Assembly (NCBI RefSeq): GCF_003347595.2
Contig: NZ_QCZK02000035.1
Span: 186,001 to 250,000 of the forward strand
Length of the DNA stretch: 64,000 nt
Source of the DNA: Botryobacter ruber
Lineage (GTDB): Bacteria; Bacteroidota; Bacteroidia; Cytophagales; Hymenobacteraceae
Direction: 5' to 3'
Shown here piece by piece: positions 51,356 to 60,940 of this stretch (its first letter is position 1; every line of letters starts with the position of its first letter). The notes under the pieces were generated by a model. It made no database searches. It had not been told where the DNA came from and saw only the letters and a program-made list of their open reading frames with translations. A program made the translations under genes and the position numbers.

Positions 51356-52513
51356 ATGAAAAAACACGTTAAAATCCTGGTGCCGCTGCTGCTGTTCACA
51401 CTTCTGTTCGGGCCTGCCTTGCAGGCACAGCAACGCTGGACCGTTCAAAAAGCAAATGCCTGGTATGCGAAGCAGCCCTGGCTGGCGGGGTGCAACTACC
51501 TGCCACAAAATGCCATTAACCAGCTGGAAATGTGGCAGGCAGAAACCTTCGACCCCAAAACAATTGATATGGAACTGGGCTGGGCTGCGCAACTGGGCTT
51601 CAACACCATGCGGGTGTACCTGCAGGACCAGCTTTGGGTGCAGGATGCAGCAGGCTTTAAGAAGCGCATGGACCAGTTCCTGGATATCTGTGCCAGGCAT
51701 AACATCAAACCCATGTTTGTGTTGTTCGACTCCTGCTGGGATCCTTTTCCGCGGTTAGGCAAGCAGCGGGCTCCCATCCAGGGCTTGCACAACTCCGGGT
51801 GGGTGCAGAGTCCGGGAGCAGAAATACTGCTGGACCCTACGCGGTACCCGGTGCTCGAACGCTATGTAAAGGACATTGTGGGCCATTTTAAAAATGATGA
51901 CCGCATTCTGGCGTGGGATGTCTGGAATGAGCCGGATAACACAAACGACTCGAGCTACGGCAAGTTTGAACCCAAAAACAAAGTGGACCTGGTACTGAAA
52001 CTCCTGCCGCAGGTTTTTGACTGGGCCAGAGCAGCGCAGCCTACCCAGCCCCTTACCTCGGGTATCTGGCGCGGCGACTGGTCATCCTGGGAGAAACTGG
52101 GCGCCATGGAAAAAGTACAACTCGAAAACTCGGATGTAATCTCTTTCCACAATTATGACGGCGCCGAAGAGTTTGAGAAGCGGGTGAAATGGCTGCTGCC
52201 CTACAACAGGCCGCTGTTGTGCACCGAGTATATGTCCAGGGGAAATAACAGCACCTTTCAAGGCTCCATGCCTGTTGCCAAAAAATACAAAGTGGCGGCC
52301 TTTAACTGGGGCTTTGTGGCCGGAAAATCAAATACTATTTATCCCTGGGATTCCTGGTCGAGCGCTTATGCCAGTGAGCCTAAGCTCTGGTTTCATGATA
52401 TCCTGCGTGCCAACGGGCAGCCTTACCGGCAGGAGGAAGTAAATCTGATAAAACAACTCACCGCCCAGGACCAGAACCGAAGTGCTGCCGGCAAGAAGGC
52501 AAAAGTGAACTAA
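51356..52513 (+). CDS. GH5-like (clan GH-A) glycoside hydrolase
   Basis: A 385-residue exported enzyme with a signal peptide ending LQAQQ and one TIM barrel. Acid/base Glu192 lies in AWDVWNEPDN and nucleophile Glu291 in LLCTEYMS, with the expected spacing for clan GH-A family 5 or related families. Similar Bacteroidota proteins are often labelled cellulase or 1,4-beta-xylanase without biochemical support. The tandem operator upstream places it in the same regulon as both GH2 genes and the first receptor. An endo- or exo-acting role on the main chain is plausible; the linkage is unknown. Confidence 0.85.
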   Translation: MKKHVKILVPLLLFTLLFGPALQAQQRWTVQKANAWYAKQPWLAGCNYLPQNAINQLEMWQAETFDPKTIDMELGWAAQLGFNTMRVYLQDQLWVQDAAGFKKRMDQFLDICARHNIKPMFVLFDSCWDPFPRLGKQRAPIQGLHNSGWVQSPGAEILLDPTRYPVLERYVKDIVGHFKNDDRILAWDVWNEPDNTNDSSYGKFEPKNKVDLVLKLLPQVFDWARAAQPTQPLTSGIWRGDWSSWEKLGAMEKVQLENSDVISFHNYDGAEEFEKRVKWLLPYNRPLLCTEYMSRGNNSTFQGSMPVAKKYKVAAFNWGFVAGKSNTIYPWDSWSSAYASEPKLWFHDILRANGQPYRQEEVNLIKQLTAQDQNRSAAGKKAKVN

Positions 52514-52549
52514 GCATTTGTAGCCTCGCCCTGGCCGCAGTTAATAATG

Positions 52550-52585
52550 CCGGGACCTGCCAGGTTGCCTGGCGGACAGGTCCGG
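52550..52585 (+). other. Imperfect hairpin between GH5 and mutarotase genes
   Basis: CCGGGACCTG-CCAGG faces CCTGG and CAGGTCCGG with a 3-nt loop and a small internal bulge. It lies between GH5 and aldose-epimerase genes that may share a transcript, so it might act as a processing or attenuation hairpin. Confidence 0.45.
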
Positions 52586-52622
52586 AATACTCGTTTTGCT
52601 GTTTTAAAACTTTCATATCATC

Positions 52623-53822
52623 ATGACCAAAAAACATACATTATTCCTGCTGCTCTTTACCGCATGCTTGGGTTTAGGCGCAACCGGCTTGTTGCAAAGC
52701 TGTGAGACAAAAGCTGAAAAGGGTAAGAGCGAACATGCTGCAGCCACTGCGGCTGAAGGTGCAGCAGCAGTAAAAAGGCTTCCATTCGGCAAGCTTAAAA
52801 ATGGAACAGAGGCGTACTTATACACCCTCACCAACAAGCACAACACACAGGCTACCTTCACCGATTACGGCGGCCGGTTAGTAAGCTTGCAGGTGCCGGA
52901 TAAAAACGGGAAAATGACGGATGTAGTGGCCGGTATGTCCGGCGTGGCCGCTTACGCCAGCAACACCGACGCTTACTTCGGGGCTACCATCGGGCGCTAC
53001 GGCAACAGAATCGCCAATGGTAAATTTACATTGGACGGGAAAGAATATACCTTGTCGGTGAACAACGGGGCAAACACGCTGCACGGTGGCAAAAAAGGGT
53101 TTCAGAAAGTTATGTGGGAGGCGCAGCAACCCGATGCCCGCTCTGTTGTGTTTCAGTACCTGGCCAAAGACATGGAAGAGGGATTTCCCGGGAACCTGCA
53201 CGTAAAAGTTACCTACACCCTGACGGATGAGAACGAACTGCGGATGGACTACGAGGCAACTACCGACAAGCCAACGGTGGTGAACCTGACGAACCACGCC
53301 TACTTTAACCTGAACGGCGAAGGCAGCGGCGACATTCTGGGGCACCGGCTGCAGATCAATGCCGACACCTACACGCCCGTAGATGCCACCCTGATTCCTA
53401 CTGGTAAGCTTGCGCCGGTGGCGGGCACTCCCTTCGATTTTCGCAAACCTACTCCGATCGGTGCCAGTATTGAAACGGAAAATGAGCAGCTCACCAATGG
53501 CAAAGGCTACGACCACAATTATGTGCTGAACAAGGAGAAAAGCACGGGCATGACCAGGGCTGCCAGCGTGACAGGCGATAAAAGCGGTATTGTGATGGAT
53601 GTGTACACCCTGGAGCCGGGGCTGCAGTTCTACAGCGGCAACTTTATGAAGGGTAAAAATACCTTTAAAGGCGGCAGTAAAGATGATTACCGGACTGCCT
53701 TCTGCCTGGAAACCCAGCACTTCCCGGATTCGCCGAACCAGCCTTCGTTCCCCTCCACTGTGTTAAAACCCGGTGAAACCTACCGTACCAGCACTGTCTA
53801 TAAATTCGCTGTGCAAAAGTAA
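52623..53822 (+). CDS. galM: Aldose 1-epimerase (galactose mutarotase), exported
   Basis: A 399-residue mutarotase interconverting alpha and beta anomers of hexoses such as galactose. An N-terminal lipoprotein signal (LLQSC) places it in the periplasm or on the outer membrane, unlike cytoplasmic GalM. Family blocks are YGGRLVSLQVPD, GRYGNRIANGKF, NTLHGGKKGF, catalytic His225 in LTNHAYFNL and catalytic Glu363 in CLETQHFPDSPN. Low-complexity Ala/Glu sequence follows the signal. Neighbours are GH5-like and GH43 genes. It points to galactose (or a similar aldose) as a product of this locus. Confidence 0.92.
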   Translation: MTKKHTLFLLLFTACLGLGATGLLQSCETKAEKGKSEHAAATAAEGAAAVKRLPFGKLKNGTEAYLYTLTNKHNTQATFTDYGGRLVSLQVPDKNGKMTDVVAGMSGVAAYASNTDAYFGATIGRYGNRIANGKFTLDGKEYTLSVNNGANTLHGGKKGFQKVMWEAQQPDARSVVFQYLAKDMEEGFPGNLHVKVTYTLTDENELRMDYEATTDKPTVVNLTNHAYFNLNGEGSGDILGHRLQINADTYTPVDATLIPTGKLAPVAGTPFDFRKPTPIGASIETENEQLTNGKGYDHNYVLNKEKSTGMTRAASVTGDKSGIVMDVYTLEPGLQFYSGNFMKGKNTFKGGSKDDYRTAFCLETQHFPDSPNQPSFPSTVLKPGETYRTSTVYKFAVQK

Positions 53823-53970
53823 GTTTCCTGGTCTTCAGCCCTTCCTGCTCCGGTACATCACTTGTTGTAAAGGAGCCGGATAGCGGGCACGGCAGATGAT
53901 CTTATATAAGAATAGTTGTACCGCTGTAAAACCGAAGCAGGTTTTGCAGGCTGGATAAAAAATAACATTT

Positions 53971-55599
53971 ATGAAACGATTACTGATACTGTTAAGCCTT
54001 AGCTGTTTATTTGCTTCCTCCTGTAGTTTAAAGGAAAAACCCGACCAGCAGGGCACTGCGGCGCAGGTTAAGTCCGAAATGGCGGGCGATGAATCTGCCA
54101 TTTACAACAATCCCGTGTTACCCGGCGATTATGCAGACCCCTCGGTGGTGCGGGTGGGAGAGGAATATTGGGCAACTGCTACATCATCGGAATGGGCGCC
54201 GCTGTTTCCGTTGCTCCACTCCAGGAACCTGGTAGACTGGGAAACAGTCGGTCATGTTTTCCCGGAAAATCTGCCGGACTGGGCTGAGTCAAATTTCTGG
54301 GCTCCGGAAATTTCGTACGACAACGGCAGGTTCTACATCTACTACACCGCCCGCAAAAAAGGCGGCAGCCTGTGCGTGGGAGTAGCCAGTGCTACCAGCG
54401 CAACGGGTCCTTACAAAGACCATGGGCCTATAGTTTGCCAGGAGGCCGGTGCTATCGACGGTTTTCCTATCCGGGATGAAAACGGCGATTTGTACCTGGT
54501 CTGGAAAGAGGATGGCAACAGCCGGAAGCTGCCCACGCCGCTCTGGGGCCAGCGCATGAACGAGGAGCGCACAGCCCTGCTGGGCAAAAAGTTTGAGTTG
54601 TTCCGCAACGATGCCGATACCTGGGAAGGCGGCCTGGTAGAAGGTCCGGCCATTATCAGGCGCAACGGCTATTTTTACACCTTTTATGCTGGTGATAAAT
54701 GCTGCGGCCGCGCCTGTACGTATGGCGTTGGAGTTGCCCGGGCTAAAAAATTAACCGGCCCCTGGGTTAAGTTTTCCGGTAACCCGATCATGCAGCAGAA
54801 CGAAGCCTGGAAGTGCGCCGGGCATGGCTCCATTGTAACCGACCAGCAGGGCCGCGACTTTTTCCTGTACCACGCTTACACCACCAACACTTTTGTTTAC
54901 CCGGGCCGCCAGGGGCTACTGGACCAGATTTTATGGCGTGAAGACGGCTGGCCTTATTTTGAAGAATCTGCTCCAAGTGTAACAGCGCCGGCCCCTTACC
55001 AGCAGCAAGCGGTGGTGCAGCTGGATGTGCAGGATGAGTTTAACAGCCCGACCTTAGCTAAAAGCTGGCAATGGTCCGTTACGCAGGCGCCGGTGTATAC
55101 GATAAGCGATACGAACAACGGGCAACTGTTGCTCAAAGCCTCTGCAGCGCAGATTGGCACCATGCTTGGCCAGCGTACCAAAGCCGGTGACTACACCGCC
55201 ACTGCCGCACTGGACTGCCGCTCGCTGCCCAGGGGGACCCGGGCCGGGCTTTCTGCCTTCGGCGACCCTAACAATGCCATCGGTATAGCCTTGCAGAACG
55301 ACAGTATTGTGCTCTGGCAGGTGAAGCGAAAAGAAGCCAGCGAACTAGCCCGTGTTGCAGCTCCGCCACAGGAAACACTTCAGTTTAAGCTAACGGTGCA
55401 GCAGGGGCACAAGCTGACATTTGCCTGGAGCGGAGATGGTTACAGCTGGAATGAACTAAACAACGGAGCGCCGGTCGATGGCTCTTTTCTGCCGCCCTGG
55501 GACAGAGGGGTGCGGGTTGGCCTGAGCGCCAAAGGCCCTGCCAGTACCGCTGCCACCTTTAACTGGTTTAAAATTAATTATAATCCTGTTGAAATTTAA
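53971..55599 (+). CDS. Two-domain GH43-like lipoprotein
   Basis: A 542-residue enzyme with a lipoprotein signal (LFASSC). The N-terminal GH43 propeller has Asp56 in YADPSVV, Asp163 in AIDGFPI and Glu224 in LVEGPAI. Residues about 345-540 form a beta-sandwich resembling the C-terminal domain of GH43 xylosidase/arabinofuranosidase enzymes (DEFNSPTLAKSWQW). Such enzymes usually cleave xylosyl or arabinofuranosyl residues. A dispersed repeat pair and then the second receptor follow. Confidence 0.88.
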   Translation: MKRLLILLSLSCLFASSCSLKEKPDQQGTAAQVKSEMAGDESAIYNNPVLPGDYADPSVVRVGEEYWATATSSEWAPLFPLLHSRNLVDWETVGHVFPENLPDWAESNFWAPEISYDNGRFYIYYTARKKGGSLCVGVASATSATGPYKDHGPIVCQEAGAIDGFPIRDENGDLYLVWKEDGNSRKLPTPLWGQRMNEERTALLGKKFELFRNDADTWEGGLVEGPAIIRRNGYFYTFYAGDKCCGRACTYGVGVARAKKLTGPWVKFSGNPIMQQNEAWKCAGHGSIVTDQQGRDFFLYHAYTTNTFVYPGRQGLLDQILWREDGWPYFEESAPSVTAPAPYQQQAVVQLDVQDEFNSPTLAKSWQWSVTQAPVYTISDTNNGQLLLKASAAQIGTMLGQRTKAGDYTATAALDCRSLPRGTRAGLSAFGDPNNAIGIALQNDSIVLWQVKRKEASELARVAAPPQETLQFKLTVQQGHKLTFAWSGDGYSWNELNNGAPVDGSFLPPWDRGVRVGLSAKGPASTAATFNWFKINYNPVEI

Positions 55600-55635
55600 A
55601 CGAAACAGAATTGCCGGTGTCTAAGCAGCAGGAGA

Positions 55636-55663
55636 GGAGCAGAGGCTGTGGAGGCTGGTGCAG
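55636..55663 (+). repeat. Dispersed intergenic repeat, copy 17
   Basis: Reads GGAGCAGAGGCTGTGG then AGGCTGGTGCAG, 36 bp after the GH43 stop. It forms a direct pair with copy 18; the flanking AAAGAGCGGTTTG is also partly shared. Confidence 0.8.
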
Positions 55664-55717
55664 CCAACTTTAAAGAGCGGTTTGTTATAGTTTTGCTGCG
55701 TTTGCATAAACTATTGT

Positions 55718-55745
55718 GGAGCAGAGGCTGTGGAGGCGGGTGCAG
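55718..55745 (+). repeat. Dispersed intergenic repeat, copy 18
   Basis: Reads GGAGCAGAGGCTGTGG then AGGCGGGTGCAG, upstream of the second receptor gene. Confidence 0.8.
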
Positions 55746-55844
55746 TGGACAGTTTTGAGCGGTTGGTTGCCGGTTTTGCTGCCGGAACTGCCGGGAGGTG
55801 TTGCCTGTAAACATTTTGAAAGTAAGTTAATTCCCTGTACATCC

Positions 55845-58346
55845 ATGCGTCAGAATATCCACCAAAACTGGCAGAAACGTCTGCTGCTTTTAATTGCTGC
55901 TTTTGTTCTGTTGTTTTCTGTAAATGGTTTTGCAGATGGGAATAAGTCTGTTTGGGGTACTATTATTGATGCCGGAACAAAGCAACCTGTCGCGTTTGTC
56001 ACTGTTGCGCTAAAAGACAAAGCAGGGCAGGTGCTGACAGGAGCAGCCTGCGACATAGCCGGAAAGTTTGTGCTTACCAATGTAGCGCCGGGCGACTACA
56101 GCCTGTTGCTGAGTTATGTTGGTTACGTTTCCAAAACAAAAGCTATTTCCGTGCCCGATGCCGGCAACAGTGTCAGCCTGGGCAGCATAGAGTTACTGGC
56201 AGCAGACCTGGCTTTGCAGGAAGTGGTGGTAACGGCCGAACGGCCAATGGTGGAAGACACCGACGACGGCTATGTGTATAACGCTGAAAAAGATGTAAAT
56301 GCTGTAGGCGGTACAGCGGCAGACCTGCTTGGCAATGTGCCCGGTTTAACCGTAGACCCGGACGGCAACCTGGAGATGCTGGGGACAACGAAAATAAAGG
56401 TGCTGATGGATGGAAAGCCTTCTTCCATTATGGCAGGCGACATGGCAGAAGCCCTGCGGCAGATTCCGGCAGATATTATAGCAAAAGTAGAAGTTATTAC
56501 CTCGCCCTCTGCTAAATACGACGCTGAGGGTATTGGAGGCGTAATTAATATCGTTACAAAGAAAAATAAAACGATGCAGGGCTACAATGGTAGTGCCGGT
56601 ATTACAGGAGGCAACCGTACGCAAGGTGCAAGCCTCAGCCTGAGCACCCGCAAAGGTAAACTGAACCTCCGCAGCAGTCTGAACGGTAGCCGTAACAGCG
56701 ATTTTGGTAAAAATGAAGTAGAGCAGGTATACAACAGGGGCCGGATTGTGAACCAGGACAACACCTTCGGAGAGTCTGGCACCAGGCTAAACGGACACCT
56801 GGTTGGTGAACTGGACCTGAACGATAAGAACAGCCTCAGGGCCTCCCTGAAACTGGCAAACACGGCATCTGATACGGACCAGGAAAACAGGAGCGTGGAA
56901 ACATCCTCGAAAGAAGCTGATTTCGGGAGGGAGCTCGACCGGAACCGCCGCTTAACCGGCAAAGAAAGTGCAAACGGCAGCATTGATCTAAACCTGGATT
57001 ATACCCGCAATTTTAAAAAGAAAAACCAGGCGCTCAGCCTGATGATGATGTACAGCGGCACTACCCGCCGGCTTGACAATTTAACCACCCGCGAAAATGC
57101 CGCAAGTGTAATCAACCTTATCCAACAGAATAATAATAACAGTGAAAACGGTGAATTGTCGTTGCAGGCCGATTATGAACATCCGTTTAAAAAGATAGGA
57201 CGGGTTGAAACCGGGGTAAAAGCCGTGCTCCGGGATGCTACCAGCAATTACCTGGTTTCTTCGGCTTCGTCGTGGGAGGAGCCGCTTACAGCGGATGCCA
57301 GGCGCACCAACATCTTTAACTACACCCAGAATATATACTCGGCTTATTTTTCACACACCCTAACCGTAAAGAAGAAGTATACCCTCCGGACAGGCGGGCG
57401 CTATGAGTACACCTCCATTTTTGCAGACTTTGTTTCGAGCGGAGCCACGCTGAGCAAGCCGTACAGCAATTTTATGCCAAACCTGAGCCTGAGCCTGAAA
57501 CTCAGGAAAGAGCAGCGGCTTGGGCTGAGCTATTCTACCCGCATCCTGCGCCCGCAGATAAACTACCTCAATCCGTTTTTCGACGATACAAACGAACGTA
57601 ACATACGCGTTGGCAACCCCGACTTATCACCGGAGGTATCTCACAGCACCACCCTCAGCTACAGCAGGTTCATTAAAACCGTCACGCTCAGAGCCACCGC
57701 TTACTGGCGCCTGGCAAATAACGACATCAGCAGTTACAGAACCTTCGACAGGCGCCCGAGCCGGGTAGCCCCACACGACTCCATCGATGCCATAACCACC
57801 ACGTTCATGAATGTAGGGCGGAGCAACACAATCGGGACTTCGCTGAGTCTTTCGGGCCGTATCAACAAAAACGGCAATATTGGAAGTACCCTTGGCCTCT
57901 ACTACAGCCAGATTAACGGCATTACCTATAATTCGTCTCTTAAACAGAACGAGCATACTTCCAGGAGTGGGCTGGTGTACAATGTGCAGCTGAATGGCAC
58001 CTACCGGTTTCCAAAAGAACTTGTTTCCCAGTTTTCTACCGCTTTCAGTTCTCCTCGTATACAAGCACAAGGAAAAAGCACGATGTTGCCCCGTTACAAC
58101 ATATCCTTACGTAAAGACTTCTGGGGTAAGACTACCTCCCTGGGCTTTACGATAGAGAATTTCCTGAGCAGGAGTAACCAGACCCGGCACATTACCAATG
58201 CCGATCTGTTTACCAGCACGAATTTGCGCTACTCGTATAACCGCATATATCGCGTAAGCCTGACTTACCGATTCAATAAAATGGAATTCAAGGAGAAAGC
58301 GCCGAAAGTGCAGAAGACCATTACAAATGACGACACAGAAAAATAA
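55845..58346 (+). CDS. TonB-dependent receptor, outer-membrane beta-barrel family
   Basis: An 833-residue outer-membrane receptor. I use the ATG at 55845 because the longer frame from 55716 only translates a dispersed repeat. A signal peptide (to about residue 30) is followed by a carboxypeptidase-regulatory-like domain (VWGTIIDAGTKQPVAF), a plug (GGTAADLLGNVPGLTVD, VEVITSPSAKYDAEGIGG) and a beta barrel. It is the same family as the receptor at 25403, again without a SusD partner. No tandem operator lies upstream. The NagB/PIG-L gene starts 12 bp after its stop, so the two are likely co-expressed. Confidence 0.9.
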   Translation: MRQNIHQNWQKRLLLLIAAFVLLFSVNGFADGNKSVWGTIIDAGTKQPVAFVTVALKDKAGQVLTGAACDIAGKFVLTNVAPGDYSLLLSYVGYVSKTKAISVPDAGNSVSLGSIELLAADLALQEVVVTAERPMVEDTDDGYVYNAEKDVNAVGGTAADLLGNVPGLTVDPDGNLEMLGTTKIKVLMDGKPSSIMAGDMAEALRQIPADIIAKVEVITSPSAKYDAEGIGGVINIVTKKNKTMQGYNGSAGITGGNRTQGASLSLSTRKGKLNLRSSLNGSRNSDFGKNEVEQVYNRGRIVNQDNTFGESGTRLNGHLVGELDLNDKNSLRASLKLANTASDTDQENRSVETSSKEADFGRELDRNRRLTGKESANGSIDLNLDYTRNFKKKNQALSLMMMYSGTTRRLDNLTTRENAASVINLIQQNNNNSENGELSLQADYEHPFKKIGRVETGVKAVLRDATSNYLVSSASSWEEPLTADARRTNIFNYTQNIYSAYFSHTLTVKKKYTLRTGGRYEYTSIFADFVSSGATLSKPYSNFMPNLSLSLKLRKEQRLGLSYSTRILRPQINYLNPFFDDTNERNIRVGNPDLSPEVSHSTTLSYSRFIKTVTLRATAYWRLANNDISSYRTFDRRPSRVAPHDSIDAITTTFMNVGRSNTIGTSLSLSGRINKNGNIGSTLGLYYSQINGITYNSSLKQNEHTSRSGLVYNVQLNGTYRFPKELVSQFSTAFSSPRIQAQGKSTMLPRYNISLRKDFWGKTTSLGFTIENFLSRSNQTRHITNADLFTSTNLRYSYNRIYRVSLTYRFNKMEFKEKAPKVQKTITNDDTEK

Positions 58347-58358
58347 AAGCCGCAGCTT

Positions 58359-60284
58359 ATGAATGTAACCAGGCTGAATTTGTTAGAGGAAACAAGGTTT
58401 GAGAAGGTACCCGTACTCGTGTACGAAGATGCAGCAACCGCTAGCCGGGCTGTGGCTGCCAGGATTGCCGCTCTGATCCGAACAAAACAGGCAAAAAACG
58501 AAACAGCCGTGTTGGGGCTTGCCACGGGCGTTACCCCCATCCAGGTGTATGCGGAACTGGTACGGCTGCACCGGGAGGAAGAACTGAGTTTCCGGAACGT
58601 TGTTACGTTTAACCTGGATGAATACTACCCGATGCAACCTGAGGCAGAGCAAAGCTATGTGGCTTTCATGAACGAGCACCTGTTTAACCACATCGATATT
58701 GATAAAACCAACGTGCATATTCCGGACGGTACACTGGTACCGGAAGCGATTGAAGCTTTTTGCCTGGAATACGAGCAGAAAATAAGCTCCTTCGGAGGGC
58801 TGGACCTGCAAATCCTGGGTATAGGCCGGACGGGGCACGTCGGGTTTAACGAACCTGGTTCTGCTCCCAACTCCGGCACGCGCCTGGTTACCTTAAATGA
58901 CCTCACCCGCCGGGATGCCTCCAGGGATTTTGGCGGAAAGGCCAATGTGCCTGCAAAGGCTATAACAATGGGTGTAGGTACAATCTTCAAAGCACGGGAA
59001 ATTATCCTGATGGCCTGGCATAAGAAGAAAGCTGCCATTATCAAAAAGGCAGTGGAAGGCAAAATTACTTCGGAGGTACCTGCCACGTACCTGCAGCTGT
59101 CGGACAACGTGGATTTTGTACTGGATGCGGATGCGGCCTCAGAGTTAACCCGCTTCGATACACCCTGGCTGGTGAAAGACTGCCAGTGGACGCCGTTACT
59201 TGTAAAGAAAGCTGTGATCTGGCTGGCCCGGACAGTTAGAAAACCAATTCTGAAGCTGACCGAAGAAGACTACAACAACCATGGCATGGCGCAACTGGCT
59301 ACAGAACAAGGTCCAGTTTATAACATCAACATCCAGGTGTTTAACAAGCTGCAGCATACCATAACCGGCTGGCCCGGCGGAAAACCAAACGCATCGGATT
59401 GCCAGCGGCCCGAGCGGGCGCTGCCGGAAAAGAAGAGGGTATTATTGTTTTCGCCACACCCCGATGATGACGCTATTTCCATGGGCGGTACCTTTATTCG
59501 CTTAGCCGACCAGGGGCATGAAGTGCACGTGGCCTACCAGACATCCGGAAACACAGCCGTGTGGGACGAAGAAGCGTTGCGCTATGTGGAGTTCAGCATC
59601 GATTTTGCCAGGCACCAGCAACAGGATACTACCGCGCAGGAGGAACTGTATACTGTTATGCGGGATGCACTGGCGGTTAAGCTGCCCAACCAGGCCGATA
59701 TCAAAGCTGTTCAGGTAGTAAAAGGGCTTATCAGGAAGGGAGAGGCAAGAGCGGCTGCGCGGTTTGCCGGTTTGCCCGATGAGCGCATTCACTTCCTGGA
59801 CCTGCCGTTCTACGACCGGGCTAAAACGCAGAAAGTGCTTGATTTTGAAGATGACATTCAGCAGACCATGGACATGCTCAATAGGGTAAAGCCCCACCAG
59901 GTGTTTGCCGCAGGCGATTTTGCCGACCCGCATGGCACGCACAAGGTTTGCTTTGATATTGTGCTGGAGGCCCTGCAGCGGCTCAGGAGCACAGAAGATT
60001 GGATAAACGACTGCTGGTTGTGGCTCTACCGTGGCGCCTGGTATGAGTTTGAGATGCACGAGATAGACATGGCCGTTCCGCTTTCGCCGCAGGAAGTGGA
60101 AAGAAAGCGGCAGGCCATTTTTAAACATCAGTCGCAAAAGGACAAGCCTGTTTTCCCGGGAGATGATGCCAGGGAATTCTGGGTAAGGGCCGAGGACCGT
60201 ACCAGCGAGATGGCAAAAGCCTACAACCAGCTGGGGCTGGCAGAGTACGAGGCGATAGAGGCGTTTGCCAGGTGGAAATTTTAA
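58359..60284 (+). CDS. nagB: Glucosamine-6-phosphate deaminase/PIG-L deacetylase fusion
   Basis: A 641-residue cytoplasmic protein with two enzyme domains. Residues about 1-270 are NagB-like (TFNLDEYYPM, GIGRTGHVGFNEPGS), which turns glucosamine-6-phosphate into fructose-6-phosphate and ammonia. In the second motif Thr stands where many NagB proteins have Asp. Residues about 365-560 are a PIG-L/LmbE deacetylase with SPHPDDDAISMGG and a DPHGTHK metal site. The same fusion is common in Bacteroidota. Its tight coupling to a receptor suggests that amino sugar is released from the substrate or that the gene was recruited; the first is inference. Confidence 0.92.
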   Translation: MNVTRLNLLEETRFEKVPVLVYEDAATASRAVAARIAALIRTKQAKNETAVLGLATGVTPIQVYAELVRLHREEELSFRNVVTFNLDEYYPMQPEAEQSYVAFMNEHLFNHIDIDKTNVHIPDGTLVPEAIEAFCLEYEQKISSFGGLDLQILGIGRTGHVGFNEPGSAPNSGTRLVTLNDLTRRDASRDFGGKANVPAKAITMGVGTIFKAREIILMAWHKKKAAIIKKAVEGKITSEVPATYLQLSDNVDFVLDADAASELTRFDTPWLVKDCQWTPLLVKKAVIWLARTVRKPILKLTEEDYNNHGMAQLATEQGPVYNINIQVFNKLQHTITGWPGGKPNASDCQRPERALPEKKRVLLFSPHPDDDAISMGGTFIRLADQGHEVHVAYQTSGNTAVWDEEALRYVEFSIDFARHQQQDTTAQEELYTVMRDALAVKLPNQADIKAVQVVKGLIRKGEARAAARFAGLPDERIHFLDLPFYDRAKTQKVLDFEDDIQQTMDMLNRVKPHQVFAAGDFADPHGTHKVCFDIVLEALQRLRSTEDWINDCWLWLYRGAWYEFEMHEIDMAVPLSPQEVERKRQAIFKHQSQKDKPVFPGDDAREFWVRAEDRTSEMAKAYNQLGLAEYEAIEAFARWKF

Positions 60285-60940
60285 GCCTGCTCCAAAGACC
60301 AGGCCCGCCGTAACTGCCGCCACCTAATGCCGCAGCCCCCTCCCGGATAAACGGAAGAAGTACTTCCACTGAACAACGTCATCCATCCTTCCTGCCATCG
60401 GCTGCGCTGCGGTACCGGCGGCGTGCAGCCTCTACCTGTTATCCGGCCAGCCTCTGCTCTGCGGGCACCCACAACAGGCCCGCTGTACTGCTTCTCTTAG
60501 AAGGCGGCAGCGTGCCTGCGCTGCCACAGTCGCTTCCGTTTTTTTACTCCCGTCTTTCTTACTGCCTCTCACTATGCCAGAAGCGGGAGCAAGGTAGGCA
60601 ACTTGCCTGCAGGTGGCTGAATATCAGCGTTACCAACAGATATTTACCGGGATAACGGCTGTCACTGAAATAAACATTAGTTTGTGCCAGGCAGGCTTTT
60701 TAGAAATTTCCCCCCCCTCTTTAGCTGTCTCACCCCCCCTGTAATGCCTGGGAGAAGGGTACATTTGTAGAACAGTGGTTCAATCAAAAAATTACATGGA
60801 TGTTTGTGAGGCTGCTAGTTTTATGTTGTAACATCAGTAGCTATCCCAACCGGGTACTGTTGAATAAACCGGTTAGGGTGTTAACGTGATTACTGAAATT
60901 ACATCCTCAGAAGCTATACAAGTTGGGTAAGTAAGTTTTA
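60285..60940. other. Long intergenic region before GH30
   Basis: A 656-bp region with no supported gene. It contains a C8 tract (60710-60717) and a C7 tract (60733-60739), plus a perfect TACATTTG box (60760-60767) that could be the -7 of the GH30 gene, though no -33 or tandem half-site is seen at the right spacing. A half-copy of the dispersed repeat (CAGCCTCTGCTCT) is near 60449. Confidence 0.5.

Noticed and set aside
52517..52523. GGCTACAAATG on the minus strand after the GH5 gene as an operator
   Set aside because: No second half-site 21 bp away, no -7 box, and no minus-strand gene to control.
55716..55844. N-terminal extension of the second receptor
   Set aside because: It is a translation of a dispersed repeat copy; the ATG at 55845 begins a proper signal peptide.
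60447..60461. Extra copy of the dispersed repeat before GH30
   Set aside because: Only about half of the repeat matches; the GGCAGGTGCAG half is missing.
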